Source of the DNA: Mycolicibacterium austroafricanum
GTDB lineage: Bacteria; Actinomycetota; Actinomycetes; Mycobacteriales; Mycobacteriaceae
Reading direction: 5' to 3'
DNA: 64,000 nucleotides
Assembly: GCF_000612725.1 (NCBI RefSeq)
Contig: NZ_HG964451.1
Span: 1-64,000, forward strand
The position numbers and the translations under genes were made by a program. Below the pieces are notes generated by a model. The model searched no databases. It was not told where the DNA came from and saw only the letters and a program-made list of their open reading frames with translations. Positions within the stretch are counted from its first letter, which is position 1. The number at the start of each line of letters is the position of its first letter. Positions 37,301-48,522 of this stretch are shown piece after piece.

Positions 37301-37645
37301 GTAGGTGCTGATGGTGACGGGGTCGTCGGCGAAGTCGGCGCCGCCCGTCGGAATCATCAGACCTGCGCCTGCCAGCCGCGCCAGCCGCGCCCGCACCCGG
37401 CGCAACAGCTGGCCCGCGGCCTTACGGGTGAACGTCAGGCCGAGTACCTCGCCCGGGCGCGCGTAACCGTTGGCGACCAGCCACACCACCCGCGCCGCCA
37501 TGGTCTCGGTCTTGCCCGCCCCGGCGCCGGCGATCACCACCAGCGGCCCCGGTTCCGCGGCGATCACGGCGGCCTGCTCGTCGGTGGGTTCGAAAAGGCC
37601 CAGCGCCCTGGACAGTTCGGCGGGGCTGTAGCGTGGCGTTGTCAT
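34385..37645 (-). CDS. adnB: AdnB subunit of the AdnAB helicase-nuclease
   Basis: A 1086-residue fusion of an SF1 helicase (Walker A IAGAGAGKTETMAARVVW at residues about 38-55, [46 protein letters not shown]) with a C-terminal RecB-type nuclease (AVFADGDGVMVVDWKTGEPP holds the catalytic Asp and Lys). With AdnA it forms the heterodimeric DNA end-resection motor of mycobacteria, used in homologous recombination in place of RecBCD. In M. smegmatis the AdnB motor is the one that drives translocation, as I recall. Its ATG overlaps the adnA stop by four bases (37642-37645), so the two are translationally coupled. Confidence 0.95.
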   Translation of the reverse strand: MTTPRYSPAELSRALGLFEPTDEQAAVIAAEPGPLVVIAGAGAGKTETMAARVVWLVANGYARPGEVLGLTFTRKAAGQLLRRVRARLARLAGAGLMIPTGGADFADDPVTISTYHAFAGNLLREFGLLLPVEPDTRLLGETELWQLAFRVVCAHPAALDTEKSPASITDMVLRLAGQLSEHLVDTAALRDTHVELERLVLNLPAGRYQRDRGPSQWLLRMLATQTERTMLVPLVDALHRRMREERVMDFGMQMASAARLAAQFPQVGAQLRQRYRVVLLDEYQDTGHAQRVALSSLFGGGADDGLALTAVGDPIQSIYGWRGASATNLPRFTTDFPLSDGTPAPTLELRTSWRNPPEVLHLANEVSVDARRRSVAVRALQPRPGAEPGSVRCALLSDVERERDWVADQIARRWHAGIEADGAAPTAAVLVRRNADAAPMADALTRRGVAVEVVGLAGLLAVPEVADVVAMLRLAADPTAGAAAVRVLTGPRWRLGARDVAALWRRAVALVEPGASSDGESATAGIVAQLGPDADAACLADAICDPGPATAYSEAGHARIVALGRELTGLRAHLQSPLPDLLAEVRRVLGIDTEVRAAQPVSAGWSGTEHLDAFGDVVADFAARGGATVSALLGYLDIAEQVENGLAPAEVTVSADRVQILTVHAAKGLEWQIVAVPHLSGRVFPSTASPRTWLTDAADLPPLLRGDCATVSEHGVPVLDTSDVSDRKGLSDKIYDHKRSLEQRRTDEERRLLYVAITRAEHTLLVSGHHWGATESKPRGPSTFLCELKDVIDASVQSGSPCGAVDVWADAPADGEPNPLRDRVVEAVWPEDPLAGRRAHTDHGARLVTTAMSTAGGAGPQPDVHGWTADVDALLAERELAAQRPVPPLPLQLSVSAMVELGRDPEAVAQRLQRRLPRRPDAQALLGTAFHEWVQRYFQAEKLFDLDDLPGAVDADRQDRGELEELQAAFALSPWAARTPIDVEVPFDMMIAGRVVRGRIDAVFADGDGVMVVDWKTGEPPATEEELQHNAVQLAVYRLAWARLHDCPVSSVRAAFHYVRSGRTVVPDGLPDADDLAALLADPPAA

Positions 37646-40600
37646 GTGTCACTCCTGTTCTGGGCCGGGCACATGGCGCGGACAGGACAGTGTGCGCACC
37701 CGTCGTTGACGCGCGCGGTGAACTGCGGGCCCTGCGTCGCCGCCGCGGCCCGGTGCACCTGCTCGTCCCATTCGGCGCGGCCGTCGGGGGTCAGCGCGTC
37801 CTGGTGGCGTTCGGTCGCCCCACCACCGGTGGTCTTGCCGAGGTAGACCAGCCGGCCTCCGCCGGGCTCGTCACCGTCGGCGAGCAGGCCTGCGGCCACG
37901 GCCAACTGGTACATCGCCAGCTGTGCGTGGCTCTGCGCATCGTCCTTGCTGACCGGACTCTTGCCGGTCTTGAGGTCGATCACCACGAGTCGGCCCTCGG
38001 AGTCGCGCTCGAGCCGGTCGAGGCGCCCACGCAGCCGGACCGCGGGCAGTTCCCCGTCGGGCGCGGCGATCTGACCGTCGACCTCGATCTCCGTGCCGAC
38101 CTCGGTGAGCTCGCCCCGGGTGCCTTCGCGCCACCTCAGGAATGTGCTGAGCATCTCCAGATGCCGGACCCGCTCGTTGTCGGAGTACCACTGCGCGTCG
38201 AAAGGGAGCTCCTCCCAGACCTTCTCGAGCCCGTTGAGCAACTGCGACTCGGTCCGCCCCGATTCGGAGACCAGGGCGTGCACCAGTGAGCCCAGGGTGG
38301 ACCGCACGTCGCGGCCGCGGGAGCCCCCGTGGCGTTCGAGCAGCCAGCGCAGCGGGCAGTCCGACAGCATCTGCAGGGTTGACGGCGACAGTGTCACCAC
38401 CTGCTCGCCGTCCTCCCACAGCGGCTCGGCGCTGGACAACTCCCGCGACCCGTACCACGACGCGGGATCGGCGCCGTGCACCCCCGCTTCGGCAAGCCGG
38501 GCCAACTGCGCTGCCGCACAATCCCTCTCGACGTCGTCGACGGCACCGGGTGCGGCGCACACCACCGATCTCAGCCGACCCACCAGGGCCGACGGCGCCA
38601 GCACCCGGGGCGCCCGGACCGGAGGAGCCGGCTGCGACTGCGGCTCGGTGGCCAGCGCGGCGAGTTCGTGACAGAACGACGACGGCAACATCGCGTCGTC
38701 ACCGCAGTCGCTGTCGACCGCGGTCACCAGCAGCCGGCTGCGGGCCCGGCCCATGGCGGCGATGAGCAGCCGCCACTCCTCGGCGAGCAGCGGAGCCCTG
38801 CTGGACAACGTGTGTTGCCCCGGGGCGCAGACCCCGTCGATCACGTCCACCAGCTGCTGGGTGGCCAGAACCCCACCGCGCGGAGAGACATTGGGCCACA
38901 GCCCTTCCTGTACACCGGCGAGCACCACGAATTCCCACTCGTGGCCGAGGGCCGAGTGCGCGCTGAGCAGAGCCACCGCGTCCGGCGCGGCTTCATCGCG
39001 GCGCGCCGGAGGCAGTGCCAGCGCCGTGATGTGGTCCACCAGGCCGCGCAGCGACGCCCCGGCGGTACGGGCGACGTACTGCTCGGCGACGTCGAACATC
39101 GCGGTGACCGCGTCGAGGTCACGGTCGGCCTGGGCACCGGCGGGCCCACCGCGCTCGCTGGCGGCCAGCCAACGCTTCTGCAGCCCCGACCGGTGCCACG
39201 CCTGCCACAGCGTGTGCCGCGGGTCGCTGCCCTCGCGGGCACTGCGCCGGGCCGCGGTCAGCACGGCGCACACGCGCCGCAGCGCCCGCGCCTGCCCGTC
39301 GGCAAGTGCGGGGGTGTCGCGTTGCAGCGCGTCGACCAGAAGGTCGGAGAACCCCCCGGGTGATTCGGGCGCCGCGCGGCGCAGCGCGCGGCGCAACTGC
39401 CGCAGCGAGATCGGGTCGACGCGCCCGATCGGCCCGGTGACCAGGGCCAGCGCCCGCTCACCGTCGAGGCCGTCGGCGGTGGCCTCCAACACCGTCAGCA
39501 GCGCCCGCACCGCGGGCTGCTCGGCGAGCGGCACCTCGGGTTGCGGCAGGTCCAGCGGCACCCCCGCCGCGGTCAACGCGCGCCCCAGCGCGGCGCCCAT
39601 CCGCGGAACCGACCGGACGATCACCGCCATCTGCGACCAGGGCACGCCGTCGACGAGGTGCGCGCGCCGCAGCGCATCGGCGATCAGCGCGGACTCGGCG
39701 TGCGGTGACGCCGCGATCTGCACCGTGACCGACCCCGGCGCGTCGCTGCCGGTGAACTCCCGGGTGGCCTCGGCGCCGGGGAGCCGCCGGCCGACCGCGC
39801 CGATCGCGTCGGCGACCGGGTTCGCGCAGCGGTGCGAACGGGTCAGCGTCAGTGCCGGCCCCTCCCCGCGCAGCAGGGCCGGATCGGCGCCCCGGTAACC
39901 GAACACCGTCTGGTGTGGGTCCCCGGCGATCACCGCCAGCTCGGCCCCGGTGGCCAGCACCTCGACCAGGCGGGCCGCCTGCGGGTCGAGATGCTGGGCG
40001 TCGTCGACCAGCAGCAGCTGCACCCGGGCCCGTTCGGCGGCCAGCAGATCGGCGTCGGTGGCGAACGCCTCCAGCGCCGCCCCGACCAACTCGGCGGCAC
40101 CCAGCGCGGGAACCGTGGCCTGCGGGGCGGCCATGCCCACCGCCGCGCGCAGCAGCATCACCTGCTCGTAGGCCTGCGCGAACCGGCCTGCGGCCTGCCA
40201 TTCCGGCCGGCCGGCCGCCCGGCCGATGCGTTGCAGCGCAAGCGGATCGACACCACGCTCGCTGCAGCGGGCCATCAGGTCGCGCAGCTCGGTGGCGAAA
40301 CCGACGGTGCTCAGCGCGGGCCGCAGCCGCTCCGGCCACCGCACCGGCGACGCGTCGCCGTCCTCGACATCGCCGGCCAGCAGCTCACGGATGATCCCGT
40401 CCTGCTCGGCGCTGGTGATCAGGCGCGGCGGCGGGCTCCCGTTGCGCTGCGCGGCCAGGCGCAACACCGCGAAGGCGTACGAGTGCACGGTGCGCACCAG
40501 CGGCTCCCGCACGGCGCTGCGCGCACCCGCGCCCAGCAGCGCCGTCGTGATCGCCGCCCTGGCCTGGGCGCTCAGCCGCGACGAACCCGTCAGCAGCAGA

Positions 40601-40758
40601 ACCGATTCCGGATCACAGCCGGCCGCGATGTGGGCCGCGGCGGTGTCGACGAGCAGGCTGCTCTTACCGGTGCCGGGCCCGCCCAGCACCCGGACTGTGC
40701 CTCGGACGTCCCGTCGGCTCAGGGCCTCGGGGCTGAGTTCGGTGTGCGGCGCGGACAT
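37642..40758 (-). CDS. adnA: AdnA subunit of the AdnAB helicase-nuclease
   Basis: A 1038-residue helicase-nuclease. Walker A is VLGGPGTGKSSLLVDTAAAH near residues 24-43, and LLVDDAQHLDP is motif II. The C-terminal nuclease carries LVVIDLKTGKSP. One Cys in LSDCPLRWLLE and three in CAHCPVRAMCP could form the iron-sulfur staple seen in AddB-type nucleases. AdnA and AdnB resect double-strand breaks together, and each nuclease cuts one strand. It is the first gene of the adnA-adnB pair, starts at ATG 40758 and is divergent from the lipase-like gene with under 80 bases between. Confidence 0.95.
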   Translation of the reverse strand: MSAPHTELSPEALSRRDVRGTVRVLGGPGTGKSSLLVDTAAAHIAAGCDPESVLLLTGSSRLSAQARAAITTALLGAGARSAVREPLVRTVHSYAFAVLRLAAQRNGSPPPRLITSAEQDGIIRELLAGDVEDGDASPVRWPERLRPALSTVGFATELRDLMARCSERGVDPLALQRIGRAAGRPEWQAAGRFAQAYEQVMLLRAAVGMAAPQATVPALGAAELVGAALEAFATDADLLAAERARVQLLLVDDAQHLDPQAARLVEVLATGAELAVIAGDPHQTVFGYRGADPALLRGEGPALTLTRSHRCANPVADAIGAVGRRLPGAEATREFTGSDAPGSVTVQIAASPHAESALIADALRRAHLVDGVPWSQMAVIVRSVPRMGAALGRALTAAGVPLDLPQPEVPLAEQPAVRALLTVLEATADGLDGERALALVTGPIGRVDPISLRQLRRALRRAAPESPGGFSDLLVDALQRDTPALADGQARALRRVCAVLTAARRSAREGSDPRHTLWQAWHRSGLQKRWLAASERGGPAGAQADRDLDAVTAMFDVAEQYVARTAGASLRGLVDHITALALPPARRDEAAPDAVALLSAHSALGHEWEFVVLAGVQEGLWPNVSPRGGVLATQQLVDVIDGVCAPGQHTLSSRAPLLAEEWRLLIAAMGRARSRLLVTAVDSDCGDDAMLPSSFCHELAALATEPQSQPAPPVRAPRVLAPSALVGRLRSVVCAAPGAVDDVERDCAAAQLARLAEAGVHGADPASWYGSRELSSAEPLWEDGEQVVTLSPSTLQMLSDCPLRWLLERHGGSRGRDVRSTLGSLVHALVSESGRTESQLLNGLEKVWEELPFDAQWYSDNERVRHLEMLSTFLRWREGTRGELTEVGTEIEVDGQIAAPDGELPAVRLRGRLDRLERDSEGRLVVIDLKTGKSPVSKDDAQSHAQLAMYQLAVAAGLLADGDEPGGGRLVYLGKTTGGGATERHQDALTPDGRAEWDEQVHRAAAATQGPQFTARVNDGCAHCPVRAMCPAQNRSDT

Positions 40759-40836
40759 GCACGCATGACATCACGGGGGTCCGACAAGTATGCCCCGACG
40801 GGCCACGCGCCCGCGGGCCTGGCAGCATCAGCATCT

Positions 40837-41619
40837 GTGACCGACCTGTTGTGCACCTACCGATTCGGACCGCCCGGGCCTGCCCGGGTGCTGGCGATCC
40901 ACGGGCTGACCGGACACGGCAAGCGCTGGGAGACCCTGTTCACCCGTCATCTGCCCGACGTCACCGCGCTCGCCCCCGACCTGCTGGGCCACGGCCGGTC
41001 GTCATGGGATGCGCCGTGGACCATCGATGCCAACGTGGCGGCGCTGGCCGCGCTGGTCGACGCCGAGGCCGACGGCCCCGTGGTGGTCGTCGGGCACTCG
41101 TTCGGCGGCGCCATCGCGTTGAACCTCGCCGCGGTGCGGCCGGATCTGGTGGCCGGGCTCGTGCTGCTGGATCCGGCGGTGGCACTGGACGGACGCTGGA
41201 TGCGCGAGGTCGCCGACGACATGTACAACTCCCCCGATTACACCGACCGCGAGGAGGCCCGCCAGGAGAAGATCGGCGGATCGTGGGGTGAGGTCGCCGA
41301 GGACGAACTGGACCGCGAACTCGACGAGCACCTCGTCGAGCAAACCGACGGCCGGGTCGGCTGGCGCATCAGCATCCCCGCGACGCTGTCCTATTGGAGC
41401 GAGCTGACGCGTGCCGTACCGGTACCGCGGGACGGGACACCGACGACGCTGGTGCGCGCCACCCACACCGATCCGCCGTATGCCAGCGACGAACTGATCG
41501 CCACGCTGGATGCCGGGCTGGGGGCGAGTCTGACGGTGTTGGAGTGGGATTGCGACCACATGGTGCCGCTGGCCAAGCCTGCCGAGACGGCCGCGGCGAT
41601 TCGGGACCGCCTGGTCTGA
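40837..41619 (+). CDS. lipV: alpha/beta hydrolase, LipV-like
   Basis: A 260-residue alpha/beta hydrolase beginning at GTG 40837 (TDLLCTYRFGPPGPARVLAIHGLTGHG). The catalytic triad is visible: nucleophile Ser in VVVGHSFGGAIAL, Asp probably in the ATHTDPPY region, and His in the C-terminal WDCDHMVPL. HGLTGHGKRW is the oxyanion strand. M. tuberculosis LipV (Rv3203) is an esterase in the same place, after adnA. There is no signal peptide. Its stop is two bases before the ATL gene start, so the two are one operon. Confidence 0.85.
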   Translation: MTDLLCTYRFGPPGPARVLAIHGLTGHGKRWETLFTRHLPDVTALAPDLLGHGRSSWDAPWTIDANVAALAALVDAEADGPVVVVGHSFGGAIALNLAAVRPDLVAGLVLLDPAVALDGRWMREVADDMYNSPDYTDREEARQEKIGGSWGEVAEDELDRELDEHLVEQTDGRVGWRISIPATLSYWSELTRAVPVPRDGTPTTLVRATHTDPPYASDELIATLDAGLGASLTVLEWDCDHMVPLAKPAETAAAIRDRLV

Positions 41620-41621
41620 CC

Positions 41622-41918
41622 ATGGCGGCGGTCACCGAGGAACAAGTGGAGACGGTGCGCGGGCTGGTCGCCTCCGTTCCGCCCGGCCGTGTCACCACCT
41701 ACGGCGACATCGCCGATGCCGCAGGCCTTTCCAGTCCCAGGATCGTCGGCTGGATCATGCGCACGGATTCCTCGGATCTGCCCTGGCATCGGGTGATCGC
41801 CGCCTCGGGCAGGCCGGCGGTGCACCTGGCCACCCGTCAGCTGGAGCGGCTGCGCGCCGAGGGGGTGCTGGCCGTCGACGGTCGGGTGCCGCTGCGGGAG
41901 TACCGGCACACGTTCTGA
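41622..41918 (+). CDS. alkyltransferase-like protein (ATL), MGMT family
   Basis: A 98-residue protein with the fold of the DNA-binding domain of O6-alkylguanine transferases. It has the helix-turn-helix region VTTYGDIADAAGLSSPRIVGWIMR, and the arginine finger lies in that segment. The active-site PCHR is replaced by PWHRV, so the alkyl-accepting Cys is absent and it cannot be a transferase. Such ATL proteins flag O6-alkylguanine lesions to nucleotide excision repair. It starts at ATG 41622, two bases after lipV. Confidence 0.88.
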   Translation: MAAVTEEQVETVRGLVASVPPGRVTTYGDIADAAGLSSPRIVGWIMRTDSSDLPWHRVIAASGRPAVHLATRQLERLRAEGVLAVDGRVPLREYRHTF

Positions 41919-41999
41919 GCCAGCGGGTGAGTAGTCACGGCTGCGACCGCGGGCTGGATCGCAGCCAGGAATGCTGTTCCGCGGCCGGGGCAGCGACGG

Positions 42000-42860
42000 T
42001 CAGAGTGTCAGCCGCACCAGCGCCGCGGTGCGGGCCAGGCCGGGGAACGCCGCGGCCGTCGACCTCGGGTGCAGTGCGTGCACGGCCAACCGGAACATCA
42101 ACGCGCGCAGCAACATCTGCGGCCACTCCGGCAGCGCCGACCACCGCTCGATGAGCGCGTCGTCGGCCTCCCCCCAGGCCAGCGCGTCCACCACGACCAC
42201 ACCGGCGGCCCACGCCGGCGGTCGCCAGTAGGGGGTGATGTCGGTGATGCCGGGTGCCGCGGTGCCGGCGAAAAGCACTGTGCCGTAGAGGTCTCCGTGC
42301 ACCAGCTGGCTGGGGCTCTTGGTGGGCCTGCGCAGCGTCGCGAGCTGGTTGATCAACTCGATCGACTTCTGCCCGTCGCTGGTGCCCGGTGCCACCCTGG
42401 CCCCGGGCGGCAGCGAGTGCAGCGGCCGGTCCTCCCACGCCGCCCGGTCGGCGGCGATGAACACGTCGACGTCACCCCACGGGGCGATCGGCGGCTGCGT
42501 CAGGAACCGCGGCCGCTCGAGTTTGGCGGTGGCCTCGTGCAGCCGCACCGCAGCCGAGACGACCTCGTCGTGTCGGGGTTCGGGCATACCGGCGACGTAG
42601 GTGTCGGCGCGCCAGCCCGCCACGACGTAGCGCCCGTCGGTCGAGCGCACCGGCCGGGCCAGGCGCACCCCGTCGACGAACAGCGTCTCGCGCACCTTCG
42701 CCGACCAGGCGGCGCGCGCGTGGTCGGCCACCATGGACAACACCACCTCGCCGCAGCGCCAGCCGCCCTCCCAGCTGGATCCGAGCGGCGCCGGTTGCAC
42801 CCCGGACAGCCCGAAAGCTGCGAGTACGTGCTCTGGAGGGCGCTCGGCGGTCACCGCCAC
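42000..42860 (-). CDS. TIGR02569-family actinobacterial protein (phosphotransferase-like fold)
   Basis: A 286-residue protein of a conserved actinobacterial family (Rv3205c type). The WEGGWRCGEVVLSMVADHARAAW segment and the later LVHGDLYGTVLFAGTAAPGITDITPYWRPPAWA resemble the aminoglycoside-phosphotransferase/choline-kinase fold. HGDLYGTVLF replaces the usual catalytic HGDxxxxN, so the catalytic Asn is missing and activity is doubtful. The start is GTG 42860, with GTG 42854 as alternative. It lies 30 bases before the end of moeZ on the same strand. Function is unknown. Confidence 0.78.
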   Translation of the reverse strand: MAVTAERPPEHVLAAFGLSGVQPAPLGSSWEGGWRCGEVVLSMVADHARAAWSAKVRETLFVDGVRLARPVRSTDGRYVVAGWRADTYVAGMPEPRHDEVVSAAVRLHEATAKLERPRFLTQPPIAPWGDVDVFIAADRAAWEDRPLHSLPPGARVAPGTSDGQKSIELINQLATLRRPTKSPSQLVHGDLYGTVLFAGTAAPGITDITPYWRPPAWAAGVVVVDALAWGEADDALIERWSALPEWPQMLLRALMFRLAVHALHPRSTAAAFPGLARTAALVRLTL

Positions 42861-42890
42861 AGCCTAATTGCCGTGACCGCAAACCCCGCG

Positions 42891-46110
<3,220 letters not shown>

Positions 46111-46116
46111 TCCCGC

Positions 46117-46170
46117 CGAAATTGCATTCCGCGCGTTTTCCGCGAAAAGCCCACGCGGAACGCAATTTCG
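46117..46170. repeat. 54-bp dyad repeat, family C, copy 1
   Basis: CGAAATTGCATTCCGCG at 46117-46133 is nearly complementary to CGCGGAACGCAATTTCG at 46154-46170, with one mismatch. It lies seven bases past the TetR stop, between the convergent TetR and DUF3107 genes. The outer arms are shared with the copy at 47493-47555. Confidence 0.8.
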
Positions 46171-46177
46171 ATGCGAA

Positions 46178-46429
46178 CTACTTGGTGGCTTCCGCGCCGA
46201 CGACGCCCACACCGAATCCGACCCTGCGGGAGTCCGCGGCGCCGATCTCGACATAGGCGATGCGCGCGGACTGCACCAGGAAGCGGCGGCCCTTCTCGTC
46301 GGTGAGACCCAGGACGCCCGGATCGCCGCTCAGGGCATCGGTGACCAACTTCTCCACCTCGGCCGGCGTCTGCGCGCTGGCGAAAACCAGTTCGCGCGGG
46401 CTGTCGGTGACACCGATCTTGACCTCCAC
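46178..46429 (-). CDS. DUF3107 family small protein (TB9.4 type)
   Basis: An 83-residue protein, MEVKIGVTDSPRELVFASAQ, with AEVEKLVTDALSGDPGVLGLTDEKGRRFLV in the middle. It is a conserved actinobacterial family (Rv3208A, known as the antigen TB9.4). Pattern is alpha/beta with no signal peptide. It is convergent with the TetR gene. Function is unknown. Confidence 0.88.
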   Translation of the reverse strand: MEVKIGVTDSPRELVFASAQTPAEVEKLVTDALSGDPGVLGLTDEKGRRFLVQSARIAYVEIGAADSRRVGFGVGVVGAEATK

Positions 46430-46700
46430 GGTGAGAACCCTTCTGTCGTGTGCTCGTCTACCCCAAGGAGGCTAGTGGACATCGGCCCGGCTGGGCGGCG
46501 GCGGGACCCGTGCACCCAGCGACGGGACGAGTTTTCGCAGTCGGCGAACGCGCGCACCCGGTGGCGACGACGCCATAACGCCGCGGCGACCGAACCGAGT
46601 CCCGACCGTGACCGCCAAGAAGGCCGCGTCCGCCCCATCCGTCACTTTCGCCTCAGTAGCATCGGGCCCGCAACGCGAAGAGACGACTTGGGACAGTTGG

Positions 46701-47483
46701 ATGAACAAGCCATACACCGCGCAATCACCGTATTCTCTGACGCCGACCGAGCGGATCCGCAGCCCGCGAGGCCGTTACGGCAGCTATGACGACGATCCGG
46801 ACCGCTACGGCGATCTGGACACCGACGCGCTCCCGCCCTTCCCCGGCGACGACTACGACGCCGAGGACTACGACGGATACATCGACGAGGAGCGGCTCGA
46901 CCGCCGGTGGATGTGGATCGCCGGGGTGGCAGGCGCGATCCTGTTCGTCGCCGTGATCACCGCGAGCATGATCCTGGGCGGCGGCGACAGCGGTTCGGTG
47001 TCGGCGACCGTCGCCTCCCCGCTGCCGTCCAGCTCCGCGCCGGAGCCCTCCGCCGCCCCGGCGCCCCGGGTCGCCGCGCCGGCAGTTCCGTCTCTGCCCG
47101 CCGAAACCGTCACCACGGTGACGCCGACCGCAGAGATCCCGACGCCTGCGCCCACCACGCCTGCGCCGCTGCTGCCCGCGCCCCAGGCGGCTCCGCCGCC
47201 GGCCTCGGCCGCTCCGGGCACGGTCACCTACCGGATCACCGGCAACCGCGCGCTTCTCGACCTGGTGACGGTGATCTACACCGATGCGCAGGGCGCGCTG
47301 CAGACCGATGTGAACGCGGCGCTGCCCTGGTCGAAGACGATCGTGCTGAACCCGGGGGTGACGCTGAGCTCGGTCACCGCGACCAGCATGTCGGGTCAGC
47401 TCAACTGCGCCATCCTCGACGCGAACGGATCGCTGATCGCGGCGCAGAACAACAACTCGATCATCACCAACTGCACGCGCTGA
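46701..47483 (+). CDS. MmpS-like membrane-anchored protein, Pro/Thr-rich
   Basis: A 260-residue protein starting at ATG 46701 (MNKPYTAQSPYSLTPTERIR). The cytoplasmic first 68 residues are acidic, Asp/Tyr rich. One membrane segment follows (MWIAGVAGAILFVAVITASMIL), then a Pro/Ala/Thr-rich linker of about 75 residues and a folded C-terminal domain (TVTYRITGNRALLDLVTVIY ... LPWSKTIVLNPGVTLSSVTA ... LNCAILDANG). The C-terminal domain resembles the MmpS accessory proteins of MmpL transporters, although no mmpL is adjacent. It is the Rv3209-type threonine/proline-rich protein. Confidence 0.82.
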   Translation: MNKPYTAQSPYSLTPTERIRSPRGRYGSYDDDPDRYGDLDTDALPPFPGDDYDAEDYDGYIDEERLDRRWMWIAGVAGAILFVAVITASMILGGGDSGSVSATVASPLPSSSAPEPSAAPAPRVAAPAVPSLPAETVTTVTPTAEIPTPAPTTPAPLLPAPQAAPPPASAAPGTVTYRITGNRALLDLVTVIYTDAQGALQTDVNAALPWSKTIVLNPGVTLSSVTATSMSGQLNCAILDANGSLIAAQNNNSIITNCTR

Positions 47484-47492
47484 CGATCACTC

Positions 47493-47555
47493 GCCGAAAT
47501 TGCATTCCAGCAGCGAAAGTTCGAGTGACCATCTGCTGGAATGCAATTTCGGCGG
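47493..47555. repeat. 63-bp dyad repeat, family C, copy 2
   Basis: CCGAAATTGCATTCCAGCAG at 47495-47514 is perfectly complementary to CTGCTGGAATGCAATTTCGG at 47534-47553, and the pairing extends two bases further on each side, giving a stem of about 22 bp around a 19-base loop. It lies between the convergent MmpS-like and MiaE-like genes. The outer arm is shared with the 46117-46170 copy, while the inner stem differs. Confidence 0.85.
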
Positions 47556-47558
47556 GCC

Positions 47559-48272
47559 TCAGGCCAGGCCGAGCTCCTGCATGCGGCTGGCGTGGGTCTT
47601 CTGCAGCCGGTCGAAGAAGTCCGTCATGTGCGACAGGCCGCCGCCGGCCATCACCAGGTCGACGAGTTCATCGTGGTCGGCCAGCACGAACTGGGCCTGC
47701 GTGATCGCCTCGCCGAGCAGCCGCCGCGACCACAGCGCCAACCGGTGCCGCTGCCGGTCACTGGCCGTCACCGCGGCCCGGACCTCGGCCACGACGAACT
47801 GGGAGTGACCCGTCTCCGACAGCACCAACCGGACCACGTCAGCGGCCTCAGCAGGCAACGCGTCGGCGATCTCCAGGTAGAAATCGGCCGCCAGCGCGTC
47901 CCCGACATACGTCTTGACCAGAGCCTCCAGCCACGTGCTCGGGGTGGTCAGGCGGTGATAGTTCTCCAGCGCCGACGCGTACTTCGTCATCGCGGGCACG
48001 ATGTCGATGCCGCGACGCGCCAGCGCGTCCCGCAGCACCTCGTAGTGGTTCATCTCGGCGGCCGCCATGGCCGCCATGTTGATTCGGCCGTTGAGATTCG
48101 GCGCCATCTTGGCTTCCTCGGTGAGGCGGTAGAACGCCGCCACCTCGCCGTAGGCGAGCAGCGCGAACAACTCGTCGATGCCGGGGTGGCCCGAGGCGAC
48201 GGCCGGGCTTTCCGATCCCTCCGGTTCGCCCGCGCGGGCGGATGCAGCGGCCGCTGAAGGCGTCGAAGACAT
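47559..48272 (-). CDS. ferritin-like fold protein (MiaE-like tRNA hydroxylase family)
   Basis: A 237-residue helical protein. GHPGIDELFALLAYGEVAAFYRLTEEAKMAP, AAMAAAEMNHYEVLRDALARRG and LVLSETGHSQFVVAEVRAAV supply spaced Glu and His residues consistent with a di-iron four-helix bundle. It belongs to the actinobacterial MiaE_2/ferritin-like family (Rv3210c type); hydroxylation of a modified tRNA base is possible but unproven. It is divergent from rhlE with 250 bases between. Confidence 0.82.
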   Translation of the reverse strand: MSSTPSAAAASARAGEPEGSESPAVASGHPGIDELFALLAYGEVAAFYRLTEEAKMAPNLNGRINMAAMAAAEMNHYEVLRDALARRGIDIVPAMTKYASALENYHRLTTPSTWLEALVKTYVGDALAADFYLEIADALPAEAADVVRLVLSETGHSQFVVAEVRAAVTASDRQRHRLALWSRRLLGEAITQAQFVLADHDELVDLVMAGGGLSHMTDFFDRLQKTHASRMQELGLA

Positions 48273-48522
48273 GGCCCAACTCTAGACTCCGGCCGCGGCG
48301 ATGCGGCTTGAGCGGGACCCACCAGCTACCATGGACTCGGTGTCGGCGCATGTGCCGACGGATCGAACCAGGTCACGCCGGCAGTCACTCGCCGCAGACA
48401 CCTTGGAAATGTGCGTGCACGCGGCGGCCCGCCACCTCAGAGCAGGGCCCGCGAAGTTCTCTTCACAACTCGTGCGCGCGTGGAACGCATGAGGAATAAG
48501 TGAAAGGCTTCGTTTCCCGAGC

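Noticed and set aside
34970..37846. 958-codon plus-strand open frame opposite adnB
   Set aside because: Shadow of adnB, whose helicase and nuclease motifs are intact.
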